A DNA stretch of 64,000 bases. Origin: Limanda limanda. Taxonomy: Eukaryota; Chordata; Actinopteri; Pleuronectiformes; Pleuronectidae. The stretch is from assembly GCF_963576545.1 (NCBI RefSeq), contig NW_026870450.1:232962-296961 (forward strand). Reading direction: 5' to 3'. Every line of letters starts with the position of its first letter. The stretch's first letter is position 1. This document shows positions 47,077 to 61,029 of this stretch, piece after piece. The position numbers were made by a program, and so were the translations under genes. The notes under the pieces are model-generated. The model saw nothing but the letters and a program-made list of their open reading frames with translations, was not told the DNA's origin and did not search any database.

Positions 47077-50000
47077 TTGAATAACTTTTTTTGTGAAGGT
47101 CGGAGAGACTTGCAAGTAGGCTCTACCCCCACTAAATGGGGTAGCGCGCATCGATCGGTACCATCCTTGAGCTTCTCCGACTTTCGGAAGGGTTAGGGTT
47201 AGGGTTAGGGATGAAAGCACATAGGAGAAAGAGATATTCTTGAATAACTTTTTTTGTGAAGGTCGGAGAGACTTGGAAAGTGGTTGCATCTGGACTAATT
47301 TGGGTCCTGCGGATCGATTGGTACCATCCCCGAGCTTGTACGACCTTCGGAAGAGGTCGACCGACGAAATTCCCCCAAATCTGAGGAGATATTCTTGAAT
47401 AACTTTTTTTGTGAAGGTCGGAGAGACTTGCAAGTAGGCTCTACCCCCACTAAATGGGGTTGCGCGCATCGATCGGTACCATTCTTGAGCTTCTCCGACT
47501 TTCGGAAGGGTTAGGGTTAGGGTTAGGGATGAAAGCACATAGGAGAAAGAGATATTCTTGAATAACTTTTTTTGTGAAGGTCGGAGAGACTTGCAAGTAG
47601 GCTCTACCCCCACTAAATGGGGTAGCGCGCATCGATCGGTACCATCCTTGAGCTTCTCCGACTTTCGGAAGGGTTAGGGTTAGGGTTAGGGATGAAAGCA
47701 CATAGGAGAAAGAGATATTCTTGAATAACTTTTTTTGTGAAGGTCGGAGAGACTTGCAAGTAGGCTCTACCCCCACTAAATGGGGTAGCGCGCATCGATC
47801 GGTACCATCCTTGAGCTTCTCCGACTTTCGGAAGGGTTAGGGTTAGGGTTAGGGATGAAAGCACATAGGAGAAAGAGATATTCTTGAATAACTTTTTTTT
47901 GAAGGTCGGAGAGACTTGGAAAGTGGTTGCATCTGGACTAATTTGGGTCCTGCGGATCGATTGGTACCATCCCCGAGCTTGTACGACCTTCGGAAGAGGT
48001 CGACCGACGAAATTCCCCCAAATCTGAGGAGATATTCTTGAATAACTTTTTTTGTGAAGGTCGGAGAGACTTGCAAGTAGGCTCTACCCCCACTAAATGG
48101 GGTTGCGCGCATCGATCGGTACCATCCTTGAGCTTCTCCGACTTTCGGAAGGGTTAGGGTTAGGGTTAGGGATGAAAGCACATAGGAGAAAGAGATATTC
48201 TTGAATAACTTTTTTTGTGAAGGTCGGAGAGACTTGCAAGTAGGCTCTACCCCCACTAAATGGGGTAACGCGCATCGATCGGTACCATCCTTGAGCTTCT
48301 CCGACGTTCGGAAGGGTTAGGGTTAGGGTTAGGGATGAAAGCACATAGGAGAAAGAGATATTCTTGAATAACTTTTTTTGTGAAGGTCGGAGAGACTTGG
48401 AAAGTGGTTGCATCTGGACTAATTTGGGTCCTGCGGATCGATTGGTACCATCCCCGAGCTTGTACGACCTTCGGAAGAGGTCGACCGACGAAATTCCCCC
48501 AAATCTGAGGAGATATTCTTGAATAACTTTTTTTGTGAAGGTCGGAGAGACTTGCAAGTAGGCTCTACCCCCACTAAATGGGGTAGCGCGCATCGATCGG
48601 TACCATCCTTGAGCTTCTCCGACTTTCGGAAGGGTTAGGGTTAGGGTTAGGGATGAAAGCACATAGGAGAAAGAGATATTCTTGAATAACTTTTTTTGTG
48701 AAGGTCGGAGAGACTTGCAAGTAGGCTCTACCCCCACTAAATGGGGTAGCGCGCATCGATCGGTACCATCCTTGAGCTTCTCCGACTTTCGGAAGGGTTA
48801 GGGTTAGGGTTAGGGATGAAAGCACATAGGAGAAAGAGATATTCTTGAATAACTTTTTTTGTGAAGGTCGGAGAGACTTGGAAAGTGGTTGCATCTGGAC
48901 TAATTTGGGTCCTGCGGATCGATTGGTACCATCCCCGAGCTTGTACGACCTTCGGAAGAGGTCGACCGACGAAATTCCCCCAAATCTGAGGAGATATTCT
49001 TGAATAACTTTTTTTGTGAAGGTCGGAGAGACTTGCAAGTAGGCTCTACCCCCACTAAATGGGGTAGCGCGCATCGATCGGTACCATCCTTGAGCTTCTC
49101 CGACTTTCGGAAGGGTTAGGGTTAGGGTTAGGGATGAAAGCACATAGGAGAAAGAGATATTCTTGAATAACTTTTTTTGTGAAGGTCGGAGAGACTTGCA
49201 AGTAGGCTCTACCCCCACTAAATGGGGTAGCGCGCATCGATCGGTACCATCCTTGAGCTTCTCCGACTTTCGGAAGGGTTAGGGTTAGGGTTAGGGATGA
49301 AAGCACATAGGAGAAAGAGATATTCTTGAATAACTTTTTTTGTGAAGGTCGGAGAGACTTGGAAAGTGGTTGCATCTGGACTAATTTGGGTCCTGCGGAT
49401 CGATTGGTACCATCCCCGAGCTTGTACGACCTTCGGAAGAGGTCGACCGACGAAATTCCCCCAAATCTGAGGAGATATTCTTGAATAACTTTTTTTGTGA
49501 AGGTCGGAGAGACTTGCAAGTAGGCTCTACCCCCACTAAATGGGGTTGCGCGCATCGATCGGTACCATTCTTGAGCTTCTCCGACTTTCGGAAGGGTTAG
49601 GGTTAGGGTTAGGGATGAAAGCACATAGGAGAAAGAGATATTCTTGAATAACTTTTTTTGTGAAGGTCGGAGAGACTTGCAAGTAGGCTCTACCCCCACT
49701 AAATGGGGTAGCGCGCATCGATCGGTACCATCCTTGAGCTTCTCCGACTTTCGGAAGGGTTAGGGTTAGGGTTAGGGATGAAAGCACATAGGAGAAAGAG
49801 ATATTCTTGAATAACTTTTTTTGTGAAGGTCGGAGAGACTTGCAAGTAGGCTCTACCCCCACTAAATGGGGTAGCGCGCATCGATCGGTACCATCCTTGA
49901 GCTTCTCCGACTTTCGGAAGGGTTAGGGTTAGGGTTAGGGATGAAAGCACATAGGAGAAAGAGATATTCTTGAATAACTTTTTTTGTGAAGGTCGGAGAG

Positions 50001-51567
50001 ACTTGGAAAGTGGTTGCATCTGGACTAATTTGGGTCCTGCGGATCGATTGGTACCATCCCCGAGCTTGTACGACCTTCGGAAGAGGTCGACCGACGAAAT
50101 TCCCCCAAATCTGAGGAGATATTCTTGAATAACTTTTTTTGTGAAGGTCGGAGAGACTTGCAAGTAGGCTCTACCCCCACTAAATGGGGTTGCGCGCATC
50201 GATCGGTACCATTCTTGAGCTTCTCCGACTTTCGGAAGGGTTAGGGTTAGGGTTAGGGATGAAAGCACATAGGAGAAAGAGATATTCTTGAATAACTTTT
50301 TTTGTGAAGGTCGGAGAGACTTGCAAGTAGGCTCTACCCCCACTAAATGGGGTAGCGCGCATCGATCGGTACCATCCTTGAGCTTCTCCGACTTTCGGAA
50401 GGGTTAGGGTTAGGGTTAGGGATGAAAGCACATAGGAGAAAGAGATATTCTTGAATAACTTTTTTTGTGAAGGTCGGAGAGACTTGGAAAGTGGTTGCAT
50501 CTGGACTAATTTGGGTCCTGCGGATCGATTGGTACCATCCCCGAGCTTGTACGACCTTCGGAAGAGGTCGACCGACGAAATTCCCCCAAATCTGAGGAGA
50601 TATTCTTGAATAACTTTTTTTGTGAAGGTCGGAGAGACTTGCAAGTAGGCTCTACCCCCACTAAATGGGGTTGCGCGCATCGATCAGTACCATCCTTGAG
50701 CTTCTCCGACTTTCGGAAGGGTTAGGGTTAGGGTTAGGGATGAAAGCACATAGGAGAAAGAGATATTCTTGAATAACTTTTTTTGTGAAGGTCGGAGAGA
50801 CTTGGAAAGTGGTTGCATCTGGACTAATTTGGGTCCTGCGGATCGATTGGTACCATCCCCGAGCTTGTACGACCTTCGGAAGAGGTCGACCGACGAAATT
50901 CCCCCAAATCTGAGGAGATATTCTTGAATAACTTTTTTTGTGAAGGTCGGAGAGACTTGCAAGTAGGCTCTACCCCCACTAAATGGGGTTGCGCACATCG
51001 ATCAGTACCATCCTTGAGCTTCTCCGACTTTCGGAAGGGTTAGGGTTAGGGTTAGGGATGAAAGCACATAGGAGAAAGAGATATTCTTGAATAACTTTTT
51101 TTGTGAAGGTCGGAGAGACTTGCAAGTAGGCTCTACCCCCACTAAATGGGGTAGCGCGCATCGATCGGTACCATCCTTGAGCTTCTCCGACTTTCGGAAG
51201 GGTTAGGGTTAGGGTTAGGGATGAAAGCACATAGGAGAAAGAGATATTCTTGAATAACTTTTTTTGTGAAGGTCGGAGAGACTTGGAAAGTGGTTGCATC
51301 TGGACTAATTTGGGTCCTGCGGATCGATTGGTACCATCCCCGAGCTTGTACGACCTTCGGAAGAGGTCGACCGACGAAATTCCCCCAAATCTGAGGAGAT
51401 ATTCTTGAATAACTTTTTTTGTGAAGGTCGGAGAGACTTGCAAGTAGGCTCTACCCCCACTAAATGGGGTTGCGCGCATCGATCAGTACCATCCTTGAGC
51501 TTCTCCGACTTTCGGAAGGGTTAGGGTTAGGGTTAGGGATGAAAGCACATAGGAGAAAGAGATATTC
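47077..51567 (+). repeat. Continuation matching 32499-36915
   Basis: B starts: 47240, 47884(B'), 48364, 48845, 49326, 49970, 50451, 50769, 51250. This continues a match that begins at 45798 and corresponds to 31220-36915 at an offset of 14578. The 2086-bp duplication is repeated here (45798-47883 and 47884-49969). G72A in the A at 50924 matches the A at 36346. The match ends in the A at 51405, which has CCATCC where the A at 36827 has CCATCT (position 36916). Confidence 0.88.
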
Positions 51568-54500
51568 TTGAATAACTTTTTTTGTGAAGGTCGGAGAGAC
51601 TTGGAAAGTGGTTGCATCTGGACTAATTTGGGTCCTGCAGATCGATTGGTACCATCCCCGAGCTTGTACGACCTTCGGAAGAGGTCGACCGACGAAATTC
51701 CCCCAAATCTGAGGAGATATTCTTGAATAACTTTTTTTGTGAAGGTCGGAGAGACTTGCAAGTAGGCTCTACCCCCACTAAATGGGGTTGCGCGCATCGA
51801 TCAGTACCATCCTTGAGCTTCTCCGACTTTCGGAAGGGTTAGGGTTAGGGTTAGGGATGAAAGCACATAGGAGAAAGAGATATTCTTGAATAACTTTTTT
51901 TGTGAAGGTCGGAGAGACTTGCAAGTAGGCTCTACCCCCACTAAATGGGGTAGCGCGCATCGATCGGTACCATCCTTGAGCTTCTCCGACTTTCGGAAGG
52001 GTTAGGGTTAGGGTTAGGGATGAAAGCACATAGGAGAAAGAGATATTCTTGAATAACTTTTTTTGTGAAGGTCGGAGAGACTTGCAAGTAGGCTCTACCC
52101 CCACTAAATGGGGTAGCGCGCATCGATCGGTACCATTCTTGAGCTTCTCCGACTTTCGGAAGGGTTAGGGTTAGGGTTAGGGATGAAAGCACATAGGAGA
52201 AAGAGATATTCTTGAATAACTTTTTTTGTGAAGGTCGGAGAGACTTGCAAGTAGGCTCTACCCCCACTAAATGGGGTAGCGCGCATCGATCGGTACCATC
52301 CTTGAGCTTCTCCGACTTTCGGAAGGGTTAGGGTTAGGGTTAGGGATGAAAGCACATAGGAGAAAGAGATATTCTTGAATAACTTTTTTTGTGAAGGTCG
52401 GAGAGACTTGCAAGTAGGCTCTACCCCCACTAAATGGGGTAGCGCGCATCGATCGGTACCATCCTTGAGCTTCTCCGACTTTCGGAAGGGTTAGGGTTAG
52501 GGTTAGGGATGAAAGCACATAGGAGAAAGAGATATTCTTGAATAACTTTTTTTGTGAAGGTCGGAGAGACTTGGAAAGTGGTTGCATCTGGACTAATTTG
52601 GGTCCTGCGGATCGATTGGTACCATCCCCGAGCTTGTACGACCTTCGGAAGAGGTCGACCGACGAAATTCCCCCAAATCTGAGGAGATATTCTTGAATAA
52701 CTTTTTTTGTGAAGGTCGGAGAGACTTGCAAGTAGGCTCTACCCCCACTAAATGGGGTTGCGCGCATCGATCGGTACCATTCTTGAGCTTCTCCGACTTT
52801 CGGAAGGGTTAGGGTTAGGGTTAGGGATGAAAGCACATAGGAGAAAGAGATATTCTTGAATAACTTTTTTTGTGAAGGTCGGAGAGACTTGCAAGTAGGC
52901 TCTACCCCCACTAAATGGGGTAGCGCGCATCGATCGGTACCATCCTTGAGCTTCTCCGACTTTCGGAAGGGTTAGGGTTAGGGTTAGGGATGAAAGCACA
53001 TAGGAGAAAGAGATATTCTTGAATAACTTTTTTTGTGAAGGTCGGAGAGACTTGGAAAGTGGTTGCATCTGGACTAATTTGGGTCCTGCGGATCGATTGG
53101 TACCATCCCCGAGCTTGTACGACCTTCGGAAGAGGTCGACCGACGAAATTCCCCCAAATCTGAGGAGATATTCTTGAATAACTTTTTTTGTGAAGGTCGG
53201 AGAGACTTGCAAGTAGGCTCTACCCCCACTAAATGGGGTTGCGCGCATCGATCAGTACCATCCTTGAGCTTCTCCGACTTTCGGAAGGGTTAGGGTTAGG
53301 GTTAGGGATGAAAGCACATAGGAGAAAGAGATATTCTTGAATAACTTTTTTTGTGAAGGTCGGAGAGACTTGGAAAGTGGTTGCATCTGGACTAATTTGG
53401 GTCCTGCGGATCGATTGGTACCATCCCCGAGCTTGTACGACCTTCGGAAGAGGTCGACCGACGAAATTCCCCCAAATCTGAGGAGATATTCTTGAATAAC
53501 TTTTTTTGTGAAGGTCGGAGAGACTTGCAAGTAGGCTCTACCCCCACTAAATGGGGTTGCGCACATCGATCAGTACCATCCTTGAGCTTCTCCGACTTTC
53601 GGAAGGGTTAGGGTTAGGGTTAGGGATGAAAGCACATAGGAGAAAGAGATATTCTTGAATAACTTTTTTTGTGAAGGTCGGAGAGACTTGGAAAGTGGTT
53701 GCATCTGGACTAATTTGGGTCCTGCGGATCGATTGGTACCATCCCCGAGCTTGTACGACCTTCGGAAGAGGTCGACCGACGAAATTCCCCCAAATCTGAG
53801 GAGATATTCTTGAATAACTTTTTTTGTGAAGGTCGGAGAGACTTGCAAGTAGGCTCTACCCCCACTAAATGGGGTTGCGCGCATCGATCAGTACCATCCT
53901 TGAGCTTCTCCGACTTTCGGAAGGGTTAGGGTTAGGGTTAGGGATGAAAGCACATAGGAGAAAGAGATATTCTTGAATAACTTTTTTTGTGAAGGTCGGA
54001 GAGACTTGGAAAGTGGTTGCATCTGGACTAATTTGGGTCCTGCGGATCGATTGGTACCATCCCCGAGCTTGTACGACCTTCGGAAGAGGTCGACCGACGA
54101 AATTCCCCCAAATCTGAGGAGATATTCTTGAATAACTTTTTTTGTGAAGGTCGGAGAGACTTGCAAGTAGGCTCTACCCCCACTAAATGGGGTTGCGCGC
54201 ATCGATCAGTACCATCCTTGAGCTTCTCCGACTTTCGGAAGGGTTAGGGTTAGGGTTAGGGATGAAAGCACATAGGAGAAAGAGATATTCTTGAATAACT
54301 TTTTTTGTGAAGGTCGGAGAGACTTGGAAAGTGGTTGCATCTGGACTAATTTGGGTCCTGCGGATCGATTGGTACCATCCCCGAGCTTGTACGACCTTCG
54401 GAAGAGGTCGACCGACGAAATTCCCCCAAATCTGAGGAGATATTCTTGAATAACTTTTTTTGTGAAGGTCGGAGAGACTTGCAAGTAGGCTCTACCCCCA

Positions 54501-57500
54501 CTAAATGGGGTTGCGCGCATCGATCAGTACCATCCTTGAGCTTCTCCGACTTTCGGAAGGGTTAGGGTTAGGGTTAGGGATGAAAGCACATAGGAGAAAG
54601 AGATATTCTTGAATAACTTTTTTTGTGAAGGTCGGAGAGACTTGCAAGTAGGCTCTACCCCCACTAAATGGGGTAGCGCGCATCGATCGGTACCATCCTT
54701 GAGCTTCTCCGACTTTCGGAAGGGTTAGGGTTAGGGTTAGGGATGAAAGCACATAGGAGAAAGAGATATTCTTGAATAACTTTTTTTGTGAAGGTCGGAG
54801 AGACTTGCAAGTAGGCTCTACCCCCACTAAATGGGGTAGCGCGCATCGATCGGTACCATTCTTGAGCTTCTCCGACTTTCGGAAGGGTTAGGGTTAGGGT
54901 TAGGGATGAAAGCACATAGGAGAAAGAGATATTCTTGAATAACTTTTTTTGTGAAGGTCGGAGAGACTTGCAAGTAGGCTCTACCCCCACTAAATGGGGT
55001 AGCGCGCATCGATCGGTACCATCCTTGAGCTTCTCCGACTTTCGGAAGGGTTAGGGTTAGGGTTAGGGATGAAAGCACATAGGAGAAAGAGATATTCTTG
55101 AATAACTTTTTTTGTGAAGGTCGGAGAGACTTGGAAAGTGGTTGCATCTGGACTAATTTGGGTCCTGCGGATCGATTGGTACCATCCCCGAGCTTGTACG
55201 ACCTTCGGAAGAGGTCGACCGACGAAATTCCCCCAAATCTGAGGAGATATTCTTGAATAACTTTTTTTGTGAAGGTCGGAGAGACTTGCAAGTAGGCTCT
55301 ACCCCCACTAAATGGGGTTGCGCGCATCGATCGGTACCATCCTTGAGCTTCTCCGACTTTCGGAAGGGTTAGGGTTAGGGTTAGGGATGAAAGCACATAG
55401 GAGAAAGAGATATTCTTGAATAACTTTTTTTGTGAAGGTCGGAGAGACTTGCAAGTAGGCTCTACCCCCACTAAATGGGGTAGCGCGCATCGATCGGTAC
55501 CATCCTTGAGCTTCTCCGACTTTCGGAAGGGTTAGGGTTAGGGTTAGGGATGAAAGCACATAGGAGAAAGAGATATTCTTGAATAACTTTTTTTGTGAAG
55601 GTCGGAGAGACTTGGAAAGTGGTTGCATCTGGACTAATTTGGGTCCTGCGGATCGATTGGTACCATCCCCGAGCTTGTACGACCTTCGGAAGAGGTCGAC
55701 CGACGAAATTCCCCCAAATCTGAGGAGATATTCTTGAATAACTTTTTTTGTGAAGGTCGGAGAGACTTGCAAGTAGGCTCTACCCCCACTAAATGGGGTT
55801 GCGCGCATCGATCGGTACCATCCTTGAGCTTCTCCGACTTTCGGAAGGGTTAGGGTTAGGGTTAGGGATGAAAGCACATAGGAGAAAGAGATATTCTTGA
55901 ATAACTTTTTTTGTGAAGGTCGGAGAGACTTGCAAGTAGGCTCTACCCCCACTAAATGGGGTAGCGCGCATCGATCGGTACCATCCTTGAGCTTCTCCGA
56001 CTTTCGGAAGGGTTAGGGTTAGGGTTAGGGATGAAAGCACATAGGAGAAAGAGATATTCTTGAATAACTTTTTTTGTGAAGGTCGGAGAGACTTGGAAAG
56101 TGGTTGCATCTGGACTAATTTGGGTCCTGCAGATCGATTGGTACCATCCCCGAGCTTGTACGACCTTCGGAAGAGGTCGACCGACGAAATTCCCCCAAAT
56201 CTGAGGAGATATTCTTGAATAACTTTTTTTGTGAAGGTCGGAGAGACTTGCAAGTAGGCTCTACCCCCACTAAATGGGGTTGCGCGCATCGATCAGTACC
56301 ATCCTTGAGCTTCTCCGACTTTCGGAAGGGTTAGGGTTAGGGTTAGGGATGAAAGCACATAGGAGAAAGAGATATTCTTGAATAACTTTTTTTGTGAAGG
56401 TCGGAGAGACTTGGAAAGTGGTTGCATCTGGACTAATTTGGGTCCTGCAGATCGATTGGTACCATCCCCGAGCTTGTACGACCTTCGGAAGAGGTCGACC
56501 GACGAAATTCCCCCAAATCTGAGGAGATATTCTTGAATAACTTTTTTTGTGAAGGTCGGAGAGACTTGCAAGTAGGCTCTACCCCCACTAAATGGGGTTG
56601 CGCGCATCGATCGGTACCATCCTTGAGCTTTTCCGACTTTCGGAAGGGTTAGGGTTAGGGTTAGGGATGAAAGCACATAGGAGAAAGAGATATTCTTGAA
56701 TAACTTTTTTTGTGAAGGTCGGAGAGACTTGCAAGTAGGCTCTACCCCCACTAAATGGGGTAGCGCGCATCGATCGGTACCATCCTTGAGCTTCTCCGAC
56801 TTTCGGAAGGGTTAGGGTTAGGGTTAGGGATGAAAGCACATAGGAGAAAGAGATATTCTTGAATAACTTTTTTTGTGAAGGTCGGAGAGACTTGGAAAGT
56901 GGTTGCATCTGGACTAATTTGGGTCCTGCAGATCGATTGGTACCATCCCCGAGCTTGTACGACCTTCGGAAGAGGTCGACCGACGAAATTCCCCCAAATC
57001 TGAGGAGATATTCTTGAATAACTTTTTTTGTGAAGGTCGGAGAGACTTGCAAGTAGGCTCTACCCCCACTAAATGGGGTTGCGCGCATCGATCAGTACCA
57101 TCCTTGAGCTTCTCCGACTTTCGGAAGGGTTAGGGTTAGGGTTAGGGATGAAAGCACATAGGAGAAAGAGATATTCTTGAATAACTTTTTTTGTGAAGGT
57201 CGGAGAGACTTGGAAAGTGGTTGCATCTGGACTAATTTGGGTCCTGCGGATCGATTGGTACCATCCCCGAGCTTGTACGACCATCGGAAGAGGTCGACCG
57301 ACGAAATTCCCCCAAATCTGAGGAGATATTCTTGAATAACTTTTTTTGTGAAGGTCGGAGAGACTTGCAAGTAGGCTCTACCCCCACTAAATGGGGTAGC
57401 GCGCATAGATCGGTACCATCCTTGAGCTTCTCCGACTTTCGGAAGGGTTAGGGTTAGGGTTAGGGATGAAAGCACATAGGAGAAAGAGATATTCTTGAAT

Positions 57501-59907
57501 AACTTTTTTTGTGAAGGTCGGAGAGACTTGGAAAGTGGTTGCATCTGGACTAATTTGGGTCCTGCAGATCGATTGGTACCATCCCCGAGCTTGTACGACC
57601 TTCGGAAGAGGTCGACCGACGAAATTCCCCCAAATCTGAGGAGATATTCTTGAATAACTTTTTTTGTGAAGGTCGGAGAGACTTGCAAGTAGGCTCTACC
57701 CCCACTAAATGGGGTTGCGCGCATCGATCAGTACCATCCTTGAGCTTCTCCGACTTTCGGAAGGGTTAGGGTTAGGGTTAGGGATGAAAGCACATAGGAG
57801 AAAGAGATATTCTTGAATAACTTTTTTTGTGAAGGTCGGAGAGACTTGGAAAGTGGTTGCATCTGGACTAATTTGGGTCCTGCGGATCGATTGGTACCAT
57901 CCCCGAGCTTGTACGACCTTCGGAAGAGGTCGACCGACGAAATTCCCCCAAATCTGAGGAGATATTCTTGAATAACTTTTTTTGTGAAGGTCGGAGAGAC
58001 TTGCAAGTAGGCTCTACCCCCACTAAATGGGGTTGCGCGCATCGATCAGTACCATCCTTGAGCTTCTCCGACTTTCGGAAGGGTTAGGGTTAGGGTTAGG
58101 GATGAAAGCACATAGGAGAAAGAGATATTCTTGAATAACTTTTTTTGTGAAGGTCGGAGAGACTTGCAAGTAGGCTCTACCCCCACTAAATGGGGTAGCG
58201 CGCATCGATCGGTACCATCCTTGAGCTTCTCCGACTTTCGGAAGGGTTAGGGTTAGGGTTAGGGATGAAAGCACATAGGAGAAAGAGATATTCTTGAATA
58301 ACTTTTTTTGTGAAGGTCGGAGAGACTTGCAAGTAGGCTCTACCCCCACTAAATGGGGTAGCGCGCATCGATCGGTACCATCCTTGAGCTTCTCCGACTT
58401 TCGGAAGGGTTAGGGTTAGGGTTAGGGATGAAAGCACATAGGAGAAAGAGATATTCTTGAATAACTTTTTTTGTGAAGGTCGGAGAGACTTGCAAGTAGG
58501 CTCTACCCCCACTAAATGGGGTAGCGCGCATCGATCGGTACCATCCTTGAGCTTCTCCGACTTTCGGAAGGGTTAGGGTTAGGGTTAGGGATGAAAGCAC
58601 ATAGGAGAAAGAGATATTCTTGAATAACTTTTTTTGTGAAGGTCGGAGAGACTTGGAAAGTGGTTGCATCTGGACTAATTTGGGTCCTGCAGATCGATTG
58701 GTACCATCCCCGAGCTTGTACGACCTTCGGAAGAGGTCGACCGACGAAATTCCCCCAAATCTGAGGAGATATTCTTGAATAACTTTTTTTGTGAAGGTCG
58801 GAGAGACTTGCAAGTAGGCTCTACCCCCACTAAATGGGGTTGCGCGCATCGATCAGTACCATCCTTGAGCTTCTCCGACTTTCGGAAGGGTTAGGGTTAG
58901 GGTTAGGGATGAAAGCACATAGGAGAAAGAGATATTCTTGAATAACTTTTTTTGTGAAGGTCGGAGAGACTTGGAAAGTGGTTGCATCTGGACTAATTTG
59001 GGTCCTGCGGATCGATTGGTACCATCCCCGAGCTTGTACGACCTTCGGAAGAGGTCGACCGACGAAATTCCCCCAAATCTGAGGAGATATTCTTGAATAA
59101 CTTTTTTTGTGAAGGTCGGAGAGACTTGCAAGTAGGCTCTACCCCCACTAAATGGGGTTGCGCGCATCGATCAGTACCATCCTTGAGCTTCTCCGACTTT
59201 CGGAAGGGTTAGGGTTAGGGTTAGGGATGAAAGCACATAGGAGAAAGAGATATTCTTGAATAACTTTTTTTGTGAAGGTCGGAGAGACTTGCAAGTAGGC
59301 TCTACCCCCACTAAATGGGGTAGCGCGCATCGATCGGTACCATCCTTGAGCTTCTCCGACTTTCGGAAGGGTTAGGGTTAGGGTTAGGGATGAAAGCACA
59401 TAGGAGAAAGAGATATTCTTGAATAACTTTTTTTGTGAAGGTCGGAGAGACTTGCAAGTAGGCTCTACCCCCACTAAATGGGGTAGCGCGCATCGATCGG
59501 TACCATCCTTGAGCTTCTCCGACTTTCGGAAGGGTTAGGGTTAGGGTTAGGGATGAAAGCACATAGGAGAAAGAGATATTCTTGAATAACTTTTTTTGTG
59601 AAGGTCGGAGAGACTTGCAAGTAGGCTCTACCCCCACTAAATGGGGTAGCGCGCATCGATCGGTACCATCCTTGAGCTTCTCCGACTTTCGGAAGGGTTA
59701 GGGTTAGGGTTAGGGATGAAAGCACATAGGAGAAAGAGATATTCTTGAATAACTTTTTTTGTGAAGGTCGGAGAGACTTGCAAGTAGGCTCTACCCCCAC
59801 TAAATGGGGTAGCGCGCATCGATCGGTACCATCCTTGAGCTTCTCCGACTTTCGGAAGGGTTAGGGTTAGGGTTAGGGATGAAAGCACATAGGAGAAAGA
59901 GATATTC
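51568..59907 (+). repeat. AB-rich segment with the CTGCAG subtype of B
   Basis: B starts: 51568, 52538, 53019, 53337, 53655, 53973, 54291, 55098, 55579, 56060, 56378, 56859, 57177, 57495, 57813, 58620, 58938. Single-A runs are common, and there are two five-A runs (51723-52537 and 59093-59907). G72A, creating CTGCAG, is in the B units at 51568, 56060, 56378, 56859, 57495 and 58620. No B' occurs here. Private changes include C99T in A 56533, T108A in B 57177 and C76A in A 57332. Two four-A runs (54446, 57968) resemble those of the left part of the window. Confidence 0.87.
53174..54445 (+). repeat. Regular (AB)4 run, 318-bp dimer
   Basis: Four AB dimers in a row (A at 53174, 53492, 53810, 54128; B at 53337, 53655, 53973, 54291), followed by AAAA. 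The first A after each preceding B is T67 with G81A, and the A at 53492 also has G72A, linking it to 36346, 41789 and 50924. The dimer length of 318 is a multiple of three. Confidence 0.9.
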
Positions 59908-60867
59908 TTGAATAACTTTTTTTGTGAAGGTCGGAGAGACTTGGAAAGTGGTTGCATCTGGACTAATTTGGGTCCTGCAGATCGATTGGTACCATCCCCG
60001 AGCTTGTACGACCTTCGGAAGAGGTCGACCGACGAAATTCCCCAAATCTGAGGAGATATTCTTGAATAACTTTTTTTGTGAAGGTCGGAGAGACTTGCAA
60101 GTAGGCTCTACCCCCACTAAATGGGGTTGCGCGCATCGATCAGTACCATCCTTGAGCTTCTCCGACTTTCGGAAGGGTTAGGGTTAGGGTTAGGGATGAA
60201 AGCACATAGGAGAAAGAGATATTCTTGAATAACTTTTTTTGTGAAGGTCGGAGAGACTTGGAAAGTGGTTGCATCTGGACTAATTTGGGTCCTGCGGATC
60301 GATTGGTACCATCCCCGAGCTTGTACGACCTTCGGAAGAGGTCGACCGACGAAATTCCCCCAAATCTGAGGAGATATTCTTGAATAACTTTTTTTGTGAA
60401 GGTCGGAGAGACTTGCAAGTAGGCTCTACCCCACTAAATGGGGTTGCGCGCATCGATCAGTACCATCCTTGAGCTTCTCCGACTTTCGGAAGGGTTAGGG
60501 TTAGGGTTAGGGATGAAAGCACATAGGAGAAAGAGATATTCTTGAATAACTTTTTTTGTGAAGGTCGGAGAGACTTGCAAGTAGGCTCTACCCCCACTAA
60601 ATGGGGTAGCGCGCATCGATCGGTACCATCCTTGAGCTTCTCCGACTTTCGGAAGGGTTAGGGTTAGGGTTAGGGATGAAAGCACATAGGAGAAAGAGAT
60701 ATTCTTGAATAACTTTTTTTGTGAAGGTCGGAGAGACTTGCAAGTAGGCTCTACCCCCACTAAATGGGGTAGCGCGCATCGATCGGTACCATCCTTGAGC
60801 TTCTCCGACTTTCGGAAGGGTTAGGGTTAGGGTTAGGGATGAAAGCACATAGGAGAAAGAGATATTC

Positions 60868-61029
60868 TTGAATAACTTTTTTTGTGAAGGTCGGAGAGAC
60901 TTGCAAGTAGGCTCTACCCCCACTAAATGGGGTAGCGCGCATCGATCGGTACCATCCTTGAGCTTCTCCGACTTTCGGAAGGGTTAGGTTAGGGTTAGGG
61001 ATGAAAGCACATAGGAGAAAGAGATATTC
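60868..61029 (+). repeat. A monomer with one telomeric G-tract shortened (162 bp)
   Basis: The telomeric segment reads GGGTTAGGTTAGGG followed by TTAGGG, so the second tract has two G instead of three. It is one of seven one-base losses in the last 4.1 kb. Either real decay or a homopolymer error in the assembly would explain it. Confidence 0.9.

Noticed and set aside
59924..60181. Plus-strand open frame of 85 codons
   Set aside because: It spans an ordinary B-A junction and stays open only because the B at 59908 lost one C from its C5 tract. It ends in the TTAGGG segment and has no independent support.
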